Below the pieces are notes generated by a model that saw nothing but the letters and a program-made list of their open reading frames with translations, was not told where the DNA came from and searched no databases. A stretch of DNA of 64,000 nucleotides from Larix kaempferi (lineage: Eukaryota > Streptophyta > Pinopsida > Pinales > Pinaceae): the NCBI GenBank assembly GCA_027924585.1, contig BSBM01000319.1, forward strand, positions 6,105,001 to 6,169,000. The letters run 5' to 3'. The position numbers were made by a program, and so were the translations under genes. The first letter of the stretch is position 1. The number at the start of each line of letters is the position of its first letter. Positions 22,918-34,499 of the stretch are shown here, in pieces.

Positions 22918-24399
22918 ATGCTACTACTCCAAGAGTTTGACATCACGATTTTAGACAAGCCAGGTAAACACAATGTAGTGGCTGACTTTCTATCCAGACT
23001 GACACATGGACAAGATAGTGAAGTAATCAATGATAGTTTTCCAGATGAGCACCTTTTTTCCATATCCACAAGAAGTCCGTTGTTTGCTGACATAGCAAAC
23101 TATTTAGTGTCTGGAAAGTTTCCAGAACATTACAGTTATAAAGAAAAGACAAAAGTAATAAGGCAAAGTGCAACATACACATGGATAGAAGGCATGCTCT
23201 TCAAGCAAGGACCTGATCAAATACATAGAAGGTGCATCAGAGAAGACGAAGTGCATGACATAATGCATGCCACTCACAATGAACCATGTGGAGGACACTA
23301 TGCTGCAAAGAGGACAACCTATAAGATTTTACAAATAGGATACTATTAGCCAACACTCCACAAGGATAGTTATGAATATGTTTCACATTGTGATGACTAC
23401 CAAAGGATGGGAAAACCAACACAAAAGGAAGAAATGCCACTCCATCCACAGATCTCCTTGGAGGCATTCAAAAAATGGGGATTTGATTTCGTTGGTCCAA
23501 TCAACCCACAGTCAAATAAGAAGAGCTACATCCTAGTATGCACTGACTACCTCACAAAGTGGACTGAGGTAGCAGCACTTGCTACAGCTAATGAAACCAA
23601 TGTAGCAAAATTATTCACTGAGCAAATATTTCACAGGTTTGGAGTACCAAGAGAACTAGTTTCTGATCAAGGCCCACAATTTACATCAAATTTAATAGAA
23701 GACCTTCTTAAGAGAAACAAAGTCAAGAACAGACAGTCCTCCTCCTATCACCCTCAAGCAAATGGTCAAGCTGAGGTCACAAACAGAGAATTAGAGAGAA
23801 TTCTGACAAAGACAGTCCAACTCCACAAAAGAGATTGGGCTGACAGACTAAGTGAGGCAGTTTGGGCCTATAATACCACATGGAAGACAACAACAGGATT
23901 CACACCATATGAACTGGTATATGGAAAGAAAGTGATGCTGCCAATTGAATTTGAAATAAAAACATTAAGAATTGCAACAGAGTTGAAGATGGAACTATCA
24001 GTAATACAACAAGAATGCATGCTACAATTGAATCAACTGGATGAGCAACGCCAGCAAGCACTTGCCCACACTGAAATCATCCAGCAGCAAAGAAAGAAGT
24101 GGCATGAAAAACACCTAAAGGATAAAAATTTCAAGGAAGGTGACTGGGCACTACTTTATGACTCTAGGTTTCACACATTCAAAGGAAAACTAACAACTAT
24201 ATGGCTAGGACCTTACATCATTGAACATATCTATGACAATGGAGCAGTCAAAATTGTTACAATAGACGAACAACAGTTTCCCATGATAGTGAATGGACAT
24301 CGGCTAAAACTTTACAAGAAACCACAGTTAAAGGAAGAGTTTACACAGGTACTCTACCAGCAACAACTGATGCTAATAGAGAATATGGAATATTATTGA
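22918..24399 (+). pseudogene. Integrase of 12 kb element
   Basis: Starts in the RNase H tail (ITILDKPGKHNVVADFLSRL). H2C2 zinc binding: HATHNEPCGGHYAAKRT ... YYxPTLHKD ... HCDDYQ, with one TAG at 23347. The core has the D,D,E triad: CTDYLTKWTE, VSDQGPQFTS and HPQANGQAEVTNRELERIL. The C-terminal domain reads FKGKLTTIWLGPYIIEHIYD and NGHRLKLYKKP, with no chromodomain, as expected for Athila/Tat-type. The 330-residue piece 23407-24399 is fully open and well conserved. Confidence 0.92.
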
Positions 24400-25124
24400 A
24401 AAAAATAATGAAAAAAAAAAGAGAAAAAGAGAAAAAAATGAAAAAAGATGAAAAAGAAGCAAAAGAATAAAAAGGAAAAGAAAGAAAGAAAAATAAATAT
24501 TGTTGAACGAATAACAAGCCAAATTACAGGGCCACATACATACCTTTGAAGATGCAGCATTAAAAATTGCAAAGAGAAATATCAAGCAAAAGAAACATCA
24601 ATATGCAAGCGAACCAACCAACAAATCAAGCGAGCCCAAGAATTATCAAACATCCAGAGCAATCAAGCGAGCCAGACATGTATTCAAGAGAGCCAACAAA
24701 GATATCTACCACTACAGGAATACATCAAAGCACACTGTTCAATCAACTCTGCCATATGATCATGCGAACCTACCACATCTTCAAGCGAGCCATCATATAA
24801 CGAGATAAAAAATCATTGCACAGCTTTATCACAATGTCAAATCAGAAATGGAACGAAGTTCAAATGAAGGTGATACAACAAATTCAAACGAGCCAAAGAA
24901 AAATGCACACAGCACACGTAACTACTGACATGCCAAAATTTACTGCGGAACATGCCGAATCTACTACAGAATCCTGCACACACAGAAATCGAGCAAACTC
25001 ATCATCTTAGGTACGCTAAGGCATAACGAGGTAATCTCTAAATATCTTTGTTATATTATTACGGTCAAATCATTATCCCCAAAACGGTTATTTTTTAAGC
25101 TGAGGACAACTTTTCAATAAAGTC

Positions 25125-25138
25125 GGGGGGGGGGGGGG
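25125..25138 (+). repeat. 14-base G run
   Basis: AATAAAGTC followed by 14 G then AGG. Placed just after pol like an internal polypurine tract. It could be a second plus-strand priming site or a slippage-expanded tract. Confidence 0.6.
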
Positions 25139-25342
25139 AGGTTCAGATTACAAAATCATGATTGCACACCCCCGTCATATCAACAAATTATGAACCCGCA
25201 TAAAACCACCATACTTCCCAATAATTGAAGCAGAAGTGCAAGGTTCAGATTACAAAATCATGATTGCACACCCCCATCATATCAGCAAATGATGAACCCG
25301 CATAAAACCACCATACTTCCCAATAATCGGAGCAGAAGTGCA
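25139..25342 (+). repeat. 102 bp tandem duplication
   Basis: Two back-to-back copies starting AGGTTCAGATTACAAAATC (25139 and 25241), each ending GCAGAAGTGCA, with about six differences. Confidence 0.9.
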
Positions 25343-25643
25343 AAAGTACAATCATGAAACGAAACGAAGGGCTTGGTTATGGAAAGAAAGGGATAAAGCG
25401 GTAAGTACACTGAGCGATGATGAGGTTAAGTGCAGGAAGGCAGCTAAGTAAGGCTGTATAAGCATCCAAAGGGCCAGTTTTGCAAATGTGAACCTCTCAG
25501 AACTCTCCAGACACAAGGAACCGGAAGTAGTGTGGTCACTCAGCCAGCAATTCAGTCGTCGAGCCTGTAATTGACCCCAACCAATTGAGATAAAATCCAC
25601 AATTCAAATTTTTGGTTTTGTTGATTACAGAAGAGGTTTTAAG

Positions 25644-27955
25644 ATGACAAAGGGATTCAAGAAAAGTGAACCATAGGAGCACAACGCCATTTACCAGAAC
25701 CTGCGAATATTAACAACCATTCGTAGCGTGGGATGGATGCCTTTCATCCTAGGATTGAAAGGGTACAATACAGGGGTGGCTCTAGAGTTTGCAAGAAATT
25801 TAAAACATATCAAGGATGAACAGTTCGTCACCCGAGTGAAGGGGTTACGTATAAAGTTGGATGATGATGTGATTTCCAAATTCACTAATCTACAGAAGGG
25901 TTTGCATTGGAGCAGGGATGACCGAGAGGCAAACCATGAAGCAAAGGAAACATTTTTTGAGTGAGGAGAGGTCTATGACAAAGACAAAAACGGAGTCAAA
26001 AGACTCTCCATGCCGGCACCATGGGAGGAAGTGGCTGCAATCGTTCAGAAGTACATTACATGCTCTGGTAGGTTAAGTTATGTCCCCATTTTTCATTTTC
26101 GAATTCTAGAGCTGTTAAGGCACAGGGCCCATCATCCACCAAACAACAACATTCGTATTCCATACTACCTGCTCCAATCTCTAGTAGAAATGAGCAAGAA
26201 AGTGATTAAAGGTAAGGAGGATGCCTTAGCCCATCATGGGCTGATCAAATTAATCGTTTGTGAGGAATTGAAAGCGCAGATACCAGAGCTTTCTTGGGAA
26301 TAATTCATGTTGGTATCCGCTGAAGATGTTCAAAGAATGAAGGGACACCCACAGCTGGCGTACTCCTACCACTAGGATCAATGAACAAAACCGCCTCTAC
26401 ATCAGGGGTGAAGAGGAAAATTGACCTGGACAGTGTGGCTGATACCCTAGTGAAAATAAAGCATTCACGAGATGACTCCCCCAAAACGAACCCAGGGATT
26501 CCTGTTAGTAATCAAGGGCCGAAGAGAAGAAGTAAGAGATTCACACAAGCATCCAGAATCCGAATTACCAAGGAAAAGAGTAGGGAACCCAATCCCATAT
26601 TTCAAAATGTGTCGAATGAGGACAATGATCTTTGGGTAGATCAGAAGGATCCCACTACAGAAGAGGAGCAGGATGAGCAAGAAATGCAGGATGAACTAGA
26701 AGAACAAGGGGCAGAAGAAGAGTAGAATGAACAGGAAATGAAGGATGAACAAGAAGAACAGGAAGTAGAAGAAGAATAGAATGAACAAGAAGAGAAAGAC
26801 AACCCCCAGGGGAACCCTCCTGAGCACAATGAAGACCCTGGGGTCGTCAATCAACTGAATGAGGCACGAGCAGAATTAGAAAAGCTCAGAAAGGAGATGG
26901 CAACATTGATAATTGAATCAGGAAGCCAACCCGCATCACCCCTGTTCTCATCTGAGAAGACACAAATTCTGAAAATGCATCAGGCAGGTGAGCTAAGACT
27001 AGCTGAACAAAGAAATTCGGCACTTAAAGAGAAATTGGATGAGGCACAAGGGGAGCTAGCCAAAAAGGACCAGGATATTGTTCAATTAAGGGACATTTTG
27101 GCTACTACCACTAAAATATATGATACACTACGGGACCTTAGGTTGCCATTAGCAATTTATGTAGTTTATCTACAGGAGAAGTGGTGCAAATTCCAGCTCC
27201 AAAGGTTAAAACAGGGAGTCCTGATAGAGATAAGCTCCCCCAAAGAATTTATGGATGCATCTTTGAATGCCACATAATTGGAGAAGGACCAGTTAAGCGA
27301 TATTTTCTTACACAATTTTGTAGTCCCTAGCTCACCCAACTGGTCGCCAAACCCTTACATGGGCGATTTCCAGTTGAGGGCACTATGTTCATGGATGAAT
27401 CACGAAATTGAGCGAGCTCAGGACTACCACATTTACATTGCAGTAAAATGGAAAACCCCATTAATGGTCAGGGAAGAGGCCACTCACCCTGAAAGAATAA
27501 TTTACAACCATAGGATCCTCACCCAGGATGAGGAGCTGGTCCCCATTCTCCTTGCAAAACAGCAGGAGGTTGTGGCTCATTTTTATGTTACTCTCCAAGG
27601 CACACACAAAGAGGTTCATGATTCCATTGAGGAAAGATGGCATAGAGTAGCAAACGACCTAAAGAGAAAAGAGTTCCACTCCCCTCTCAGACTTAAAGAT
27701 GCTCTTTTCAAAGCCAAGCTCTACAAGGAATCCCTGATAAAGAATCAACTTAGATGGATTGGAATGAGGCTGAATCCCCCATTCTTCCTTCCCCTGGTTA
27801 TTAAGGAACATATCTATGAAGAAGAAGAGAAGAGAGCATGGGTTAAGGAGGATCAGACCATGGGCTACCACAGGCAGGCAGGGACCCCCAGGGTTTTAGC
27901 ATGGGACATCAGAGAGGTCATTGACGAGTTGAATATGTCACCCAAGGATTGGTGA
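25644..27955 (+). pseudogene. Third ORF of 12 kb Athila-like element (unknown protein)
   Basis: ATG 25644 opens MTKGFKKSEP, an in-frame TAG follows, then EHNAIYQNLRILTTIRSVGW, VALEFARNLKHIKDEQFV and TRVKGLRIKLDDDVISKF. This shape (short strand, 'xxGxxxxLxxxxISKF', helix) resembles the 'putative plant transposon protein' domain seen in ORFs of plant retroelements. Further on: ITCSGRLSYVPIFHFRILEL, a frameshift, a basic nuclear-signal-like GPKRRSKRFTQASRIRI, a long Glu/Gln-rich acidic coil (26640-26800, two stops), a Glu/Lys coiled coil (ARAELEKLRKEM) and a charged C-terminal domain to 27955. No signal peptide or transmembrane helix is visible, so an envelope role is not supported. It was probably expressed from a spliced RNA. 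Confidence 0.7.
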
Positions 27956-27968
27956 ATCCTTCAAGTAT

Positions 27969-27977
27969 GGGGGAGAA
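27969..27977 (+). promoter_or_regulatory. Polypurine tract of 12 kb element
   Basis: GGGGGAGAA abuts the TGATGGG start of the 3' LTR. Confidence 0.9.
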
Positions 27978-29428
27978 TGATGGGTCGAAAATATAGGTAT
28001 CTGATAGGCCTTTCCCCACAACAAAAACACAAGAAAGGGAGAAGAAATACACTTGTTTTGTGGGAAAAATGATTTACCTTAATTATTTAATGAAATTGTT
28101 TAAGAGATTATTTATGTTATGTTTGAAAGCATTGTTATGAGCTAATTGCATGACAAACGAGTTTGAATGAGCAGGTGTAGGTACACTAAAGGACAACGCA
28201 CAAATCAAGTGAAGAACTAAAAGAACATCACCAAACTCAACACCTTTTTCCTGATCTGTAGAGAATGAACTCCTGTTCAAAGAGAATCAGAATTTAGACA
28301 TTTAGTTAGGTTAAGCATTAGAATTATATAAATATGGACCTCTCGGGTGGCGGGAGGCCCCTGCTGCTATTTTGGAGAATTATTGTTTTACGATTCATAC
28401 CACCGAGATAGTTGTGTTATAGACCTGGTTTTGAACTATGAAGTTCCTATTTTAAATAAAGACTTGATGTTACTTGCAATTCAGCGTTCATAAGTTCCCT
28501 TCACTCCTGAGTATGGGTTGGAGAGGGCCCCTCCAACACGTAAGTCAGGAGATCTTACTGTTTAGGTATTTCTCATTACGTGTTTTACATTGGTTGAATT
28601 TATATTGTAGATGAGAGTATTTTAAATAGCATTTGAATCGCATGATTTGATTTATGTAGTAAGTGAACCTTTATGATTCTGTAGTTCATTATAATGCATT
28701 CTGTAGTTTGGTAGCGCTGTGTCTGTAGTCCTGCAGCAGCATTCCGCAAAGGCATAATTTAAACACCTATTTTCTTATGTGCTTGCATTTACTTCTGAAG
28801 TAGCGATCCAGATCTTAAAGCCCATGTATTTAATTCATTATTATAGCTGCTCTTGAAGATCAATTACTTTCAGTATTTTTTTGGTTACATGATGATATTC
28901 ATTTCTTAATGTTTTGATTAAAATTGCAGCATTAGATAATGGTATTCCGAACTTAGTCTTAGCATTCGGTTATGTTAGATCAGACCTTGAGTTTTATGCA
29001 TTCAATTTACAGTAATTACTCCTTAGATTAGAGATCAATCTTTCATTACTTTAGAATAGATCTGTTATATTTTCAGCATTCAATTCCATATTATAGTTTT
29101 TATTGCTTTCAGCAAGTTAATTCTTAAAGATATGATTACTGTTGCCTGCGTTTAATGTCTTAGACACAGATTTCCTAGTTTCAGTATTTGAATTTCCTAG
29201 CATAGGAATTTCTCCTCCATAGATTAAACAATCCTTTTTACAGTCATTTAATCATTTTTAGGCAACTCCTTAAAAACATTGATACAAACACCCAACTTCA
29301 ACAAAGACTATCCTAGGGTGCACATATAGTGCCTGCACCTCTGAAATTTGCACGTCCCCTGGGTTGATAATTAAAGTAGGCTCTTAGTCCAGCTTCCCTT
29401 ATTAGGCATCCCTTCTGAGAGCTCACCA
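27978..29428 (+). repeat. 3' LTR of 12 kb element (1451 bp)
   Basis: Matches 17344-18793 over its full length, from TGATGGGTC to GCTCACCA. It is followed by ATATC and then by minus-strand codons of the interrupted unknown gene. Confidence 0.92.
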
Positions 29429-32090
29429 ATATCCTCATTTGCCTCTGTAAGTTGACTGATTTCCTTCTTGCTTTTATCCCAATCCTACTTTACAATTTTC
29501 AATTTGATTGGATATGTTTTCTCTAATTCATTAAGGGAAGTCATGTTAAACTTGTCAAGGATGGAATCAATATAATTTCCAAATCCCGCAATAGGCTCAA
29601 TTAGCCATACTTATGATTTCCTTTACTTCCATATATGCAATTTTCCACAAATTTACCCATATCCCTGTTCTAGTGATTTCTTTATTATCCATCCTTGGTA
29701 GTGTATCATGGGTTTCGTTGTAGTGTTGTTGAAAATATAATAGTTCATTGAACTTATCATGCACTATATTCCATTCATCCTCCTATATCTCTGCTTGATC
29801 ATAGCCCGATAATCTTATCATAGAAATGTTGTAATTCATACACTTGTAGGAAAATTCCTTTATGCTATTCTATTAATGCCTCATTTGCTTTTAGAACTTC
29901 TTCTTTAAAAACATCCAATGTTAGATGGTTCTTCCCCTGATAACTCTACAGTTTATAAATAGCATATTCTTTTACAACCTTTAACGAGGCAGTGCTTTTT
30001 TCATGTTCCCTGGCCAATCAATTGATCTCTTCCCTATGTTGATATTGGGTTTCTACTAATTGCTACTTCGAGGAAGTATCTTGCTCTTTATATTGGTCCA
30101 ATAATCGATTTGTGTTTCCCAATGTCGTGGCATTTGCATTGGATATTTCCCCCAATACAGAATTTGTATCATCCACGATCTCCTGAGGATCTTTTTCAAC
30201 AAGATTTCAGGCTATTTCATTTTCTATATTCCCTCTAATCCTTTGCCTCTTGGAGGGTATCTATGTTACATTCCTGCTTGATTGGTTCAAATAATAGTCT
30301 CCTGTTGACACAACAGTGTCATCGAAATCTATGGTTTGTGTGGGAGATGATCCCCCTGGTATCATAGAGAGCGGGTTACCTAGGATTATTGGAGACGAAA
30401 GCAAAGAAATTTGTCTTTCTCTCTCTGCTTCTTCTTGCAATTTCTTATCTTATTCTTCCTATTTCCTCCATTCTTCCTCCTACTAATATTTTTTCTTTAT
30501 TTCCTCCTTTCTTGCATAAGCTTCTTGTTATTTCTTTAATTGCTCTTCTTGTTATTGTTTCCTGAGTTGGTTGGATTTAGCTTCTTCTTTTTTTATTTCT
30601 TTCCTCTTCAGAATCCCTTTGAGTTGCTTCTTTCCTCATATTTTCCTACTCAACATCCCTTTGGGCTAGCTCTCACTTTCTCCTTTCTCCTTCTTCTTCT
30701 TCTTTTGCTTTCATCTTTTCTTCAAGTTCCCTCTGCTTGGTTTCCTCAGCTTCCTTTTGGGATTTTTGTTCTGTATATTTTTTGTATTGACCTTTAATTT
30801 TTCTCCGGCCTCCTTTTTCCTTGCATCTTCAAACTGTTTTATGGAAGTTTCTTCTTCCTCCTCTTTGGCCTTTTCTTCAGCCTCCTTCCCACATGATGAC
30901 TATGAACCTTTTCTTTACTCTGATTGTTCCTTAGCCTCCAAAAATTTCTTGATTAGTTCCTCTCTTTTACCCTTCTCGGTTTATTTCTTTGTTGTGTTTT
31001 GTGCAACCTCAACATCAAGAGTAACATGTCTATCATCTTTAGCTACGTTCAAGATAGCTACTTGATGAAGGTGGAGAGTCACCTTCTGGATACTATCAGG
31101 AATCTTGCTCAAACATTCCTCATAATCAGTAGCTTCTTTGAAAAGGATCTCATGAAGGTTGTATTCATGCCTATATGTGGGGTTTAAACCCATAGACTTG
31201 AAATGTTATTCAATGGTATTCTTTCCATCATTTTTTCTATCAAGTTCCCAACAAAGCTTAAGTTCATCTAGAGCTGATGATTCTTTTCGAGCGTGAGAGG
31301 CATTGGTCAAGGTGTATAGGCCTACTTTAATGGGGAATCTAGACCAAGCTCTCTTTTTCATGTGTGGCAGATAAGGGGAAATTCCTTTAACAAGGGTCTG
31401 ATAGGAAATCTCCCTAAGCACCATCCTATTGAGGACGTATGTTGGAAACAAGTGAAAAATTCAAGAATAAACTAGTCACCTATTTATGCAAGGTTGTAAT
31501 GTCTTCTTCTTACAATATAGGGACAATTTTATTGAAAATTATAGTGTATAATGGGGACAAAAAATAATCACAAATATCATACAAGTCGAACCTATAATTG
31601 GAGACCGATAATTTACGACAATAGATATGCACATGGAGTGAGATAGGGTTCCAATTTGAACCTATTTGTGGAGAGACATTTTTGGCATAGACAACGTCAA
31701 TAAGGTATGTGGACATGAAAAAATCATGGGGTTTATTTCTGTGTACCTCTTTGATGGCGTGGACAATAGTCATAATGTTGGCAGACAAGATGCTAACCCA
31801 ATTGAAAACTTGGCCTATTTCTGCAATTTGATGAACTATGGGAGCCCAATCAATCTTGAAATGTGAGGCACCATCCTCTCTGTATACCCAACATACCATG
31901 GCCATGATCACTTTGTAAGGGCACTTGAAATAGTGAACAGGGTACTTTCAATTGGCCTTCTCTATGAAATTTCTTCCTTCGACCCACCATTCTTTGATTA
32001 CCAGCACCGAGTTGGGGTTTTCCCTGATAAACTAGTCCATGAATTCCTTGTTAAGAAGTACGTCGAGCATCTTCAACTTGTAAATTTTGA
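29429..32090 (-). pseudogene. Unknown broken gene, central segment (segment 2 of 3)
   Basis: The minus-strand frame enters at 32090 from the retrotransposon junction: IYKLKMLDVLLNKEFMD, a stop, FIRENPNSVLVIKEWWVEG, a stop, then YPVHYFKCPYKVIMAMVCWV. The open piece 31911-31510 includes HFKIDWAPIVHQIAEIGQVF. Further pieces are IPDSIQKVTLHLHQVAI (31193-30981) and WSRFPIKVGLYTLTNASHA (31451-31206). From ~30960 to 30420 the frame is extremely Glu/Lys/Arg-rich (coiled coil). It ends at 29429 with ELEKTYPIKLKIVK ... EISQLTEANED. Stops and frameshifts are present. I recognise no domain. It could be a host multigene family or the accessory ORF of an older retroelement. Confidence 0.65.
32086..32090. 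repeat. 5 bp target duplication, left (TTTGA)
   Basis: Identical to 39504-39508 on the other side of the 7.4 kb element. Confidence 0.92.
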
Positions 32091-32987
32091 TGATCTGTAA
32101 ACTATCATGGATATTCCATTGGATCAATTCATCACACTGGATCTTACAACTTAGTTCATTGTGTTAATTTAATTTTCATAAAATATTGAATATAATGGAA
32201 TTGCAAGAGAAACTAGAGAAAACAAGTACACAATCCACATAATAATAGAAGATACACCCTAGAAATACCCACTATGGGGAAAACCCAACCAAAAATGGGG
32301 ACTATGCCTTGCTCTTCATATCAAAATACAAATGAAAAGGAAATGGTACTCTCTATGGAGTTACCTATGACTCTACGTCCATAATGGCTACAACATGATT
32401 TCCTATCTCCTGTATTCTTCCCTAACATCCACTCATGTTTCTCAACTATGGAACAATACAATACATCAAAAGAATGGTTCCCCTTCTTCTTCTAGCAGCC
32501 CAATATTTAACATAGCTCGATAGTCGTCTAGGGTTAATTTTAGGGTTTTTGCATGCCTCAACTCCCAATTACGGTTAGGGATTTGGTCCTTCTATAATTT
32601 TCTTGAAGGTACACACATGACTAGATCTACATCTGTGAAAAATGAGAGAGAAGACATGGAATCCATTCAGTAGCATGGTGGTCAACTGGATAGGTAAACT
32701 TGTGGGAGGCATAACCTTTGCATATGGATTCCAATTGAGGCAATATTTAGGCCATTGGAAAGGTCTCAGAGTGTAAAATAACCTCATGGCCCATAGAATT
32801 GTTTATGGGTTCCTCTACCCCAAAAATTCCATTTAGACCCTCAAACAGGCCCTGAAAGGTTCCAGACCCCAAATATGCAAAAATGATTATTTCCCATAAA
32901 ATGGGACCTACAATCCAATTCATCCAATATTTTGACCCTGAAAGCTCCAAGTAGGTGACAAATTATATATTGATCCATTTCAGATCA
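32091..32987 (-). repeat. 3' LTR of 7.4 kb element (897 bp)
   Basis: Minus-strand start TGATCTGAAATGG, end TTTACAGATCA. Full-length match to 38635-39503. Confidence 0.9.
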
Positions 32988-33001
32988 CTGCACCTCCCCA
33001 T
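32988..33001 (-). promoter_or_regulatory. Polypurine tract of 7.4 kb element
   Basis: The minus strand reads ATGGGGAGGTGCAG directly before TGATCTG of the 3' LTR. Purine-rich with a diverged last few bases. Confidence 0.6.
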
Positions 33002-33231
33002 TTTGGGAATATTTTGGTCCCCAAAATAATTTATTGAATGAGGTGAGGAAAATTTTCCTCTACCTTCTCCTTGGGGTACCATTTATCCTTTTTTGGAAGT
33101 TGTCCTTCCAGCCCCACATGCCATAGTTAATATTGTCCCCACTCCGTAGTTTTGGACTTCTTCTACAACATTGTGTCTTATGCTAACTCTGCTTGAGCCT
33201 CTGATGCCAAGTCCTCTACAGAAGGTAAGAC

Positions 33232-34480
33232 CTACTCAAATTCTTGGTCCAACATGGAAGGTTTGTAGAGTTTCATATTTTCCACATTCACTACAGAGTA
33301 AATGTGCATGTATGGGGGTAAATTGATTATGTAGTCATTATCTCCCACCTTCTCTAATACCTCAAAAGCACCATACCTAAGATCCTTGATCTTCTTACAA
33401 GGACCTTGTAGTCTTTCCTTGTTCAGGTGTAACCATACTTTGTCTCCCACCTTGAACATTTTCTCAACCCTATGTTGGTCATGTCTTTCCTTGTACTTTG
33501 CATGTGACTTCTTTAGTGCCTCCTATACTTGTAAGTGGATCTACCTAATATTATCAATGAACATTTCATCTCTTACTACTTCACATATGGTTCCTTACCT
33601 CATTACAATTTTTTTCCATAAACAACATTTATAGGTGAAGGTGGCAAGTATCCAAGACAAGTTTCAAAAGGGGACTTCCCAATGGAAGTGTGGAATGATT
33701 TGTTATAAGAGTGTTGTATGTAGATCACATTTTCATCCCAAGTATTCAGATGCTTCTGATTGTAAAACCTCAAAAGTTGTGCCAAATTTATGTTGACTAC
33801 TTCCGTATTTCTATCTATCTGCGGATGGAATGTTGTAGATATCTTCAACTTAGTGTCCATGTTTTCTCAAATTGTAGTCCAAAATATAATGAGAAATATG
33901 GTATTTTCTTTGAGATGATGCTCCTTGGTATCCCAAAGTGCACCTAGACCTGTTCAAAGAACATGTTTGCTACTTATTGTCCTTTGATGGTCTTTTTAAA
34001 AGGCATAAGAATGCACATATTGTTGAATCTGTCAACTACCACAAATGAATAGTCATGTCTCTTCCTAGTGGTTGGAATACCACCCACAAAATCCATGGAG
34101 ATGCTCTCCCATGGTCTCATAAGAACATGTAAAGGATGGTATAGACCTTGCAGGCTATTGCTAGGATTGCTTGTACAACAAAGTATGCATCCTTTGATAA
34201 ACCAAACTACATATTATTTCATTCTAGGCTAGTAAACATACCTCTATAAGTTTGCAATTGTGTTCCCTACAACAAAATGCCTTGCAAATTTGGAGGTGTG
34301 TGCCTCTTTGTTAAACTACAATTTCTCTCCTTTAGGAACACATAGCTTGTCTAACTTGTAGAGAAACTCATCTTGGAGACGATAGTTAGCCTTGATGTCA
34401 CATTATTCTACATGGAAATGGCCTTAAAGTTGTTGAAATACCTCCTATAAGTCTTCATATTTGTGTACTCCTCCTTCTAT
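33232..34480 (-). pseudogene. Integrase of 7.4 kb element
   Basis: Minus strand: H2C2 zinc-binding remnant (HFVVGNTIANL, then CILCCTSNPSN) at ~34310-34180, then SMDFVGGIPTTRKRHDYSFV with the first catalytic Asp. A second-Asp region is badly decayed near 33900. The Glu motif is TTFHPQIDRNTEVVN at 33860-33800, followed by PFETCLGYLPPSP. The C-terminal piece 33459-33232 reads FKVGDKVWLHLNKERLQGP and GDNDYIINLPPYMHIYSVVN. These are chromovirus-like integrase features, but I see no chromodomain after it. Several stops and frameshifts. Confidence 0.85.
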
Positions 34481-34499
34481 GCATCATGGATAAAAGGTT

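Larger units (their letters stand above)
24400..25643 (+). other. Spacer between pol and third ORF
   Basis: Begins with an A/G-rich stretch (24400-24510) and continues with degenerate sequence without a solid frame (two short ORFs at 24567-25010). It includes a 14-base G run and a 102 bp tandem duplication. It ends in a good splice-acceptor-like signal, TTTTGTTGATTACAG at 25630, 13 bases before the third ORF's ATG. Confidence 0.6.
17344..29428 (+). mobile_element. Athila-like Ty3/gypsy retrotransposon, 12.1 kb, with third ORF
   Basis: Complete element: 5' LTR 17344-18793, primer site 18799, gag-pro-pol 19083-24399, a spacer with G tract and tandem duplication, third ORF 25644-27955, polypurine tract 27969-27977, 3' LTR 27978-29428. 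Flanks are ATATA (17339-17343) and ATATC (29429-29433), a 5 bp target duplication with one mismatch. Over the first ~340 bases I count about 18 differences between LTRs, so it is moderately old. Several stops and frameshifts make it non-autonomous now. It lies inside the reading frame of an unknown minus-strand gene. Confidence 0.9.

Noticed and set aside
25644-27955. Envelope gene
   Set aside because: Position would suit an env-like ORF, but no signal peptide, transmembrane helix or cleavage site is visible.
30540-31065. Leu/Phe/Ser-rich plus-strand ORFs, membrane-protein-like
   Set aside because: They are antisense shadows of the Glu/Lys-rich coiled coil on the minus strand.
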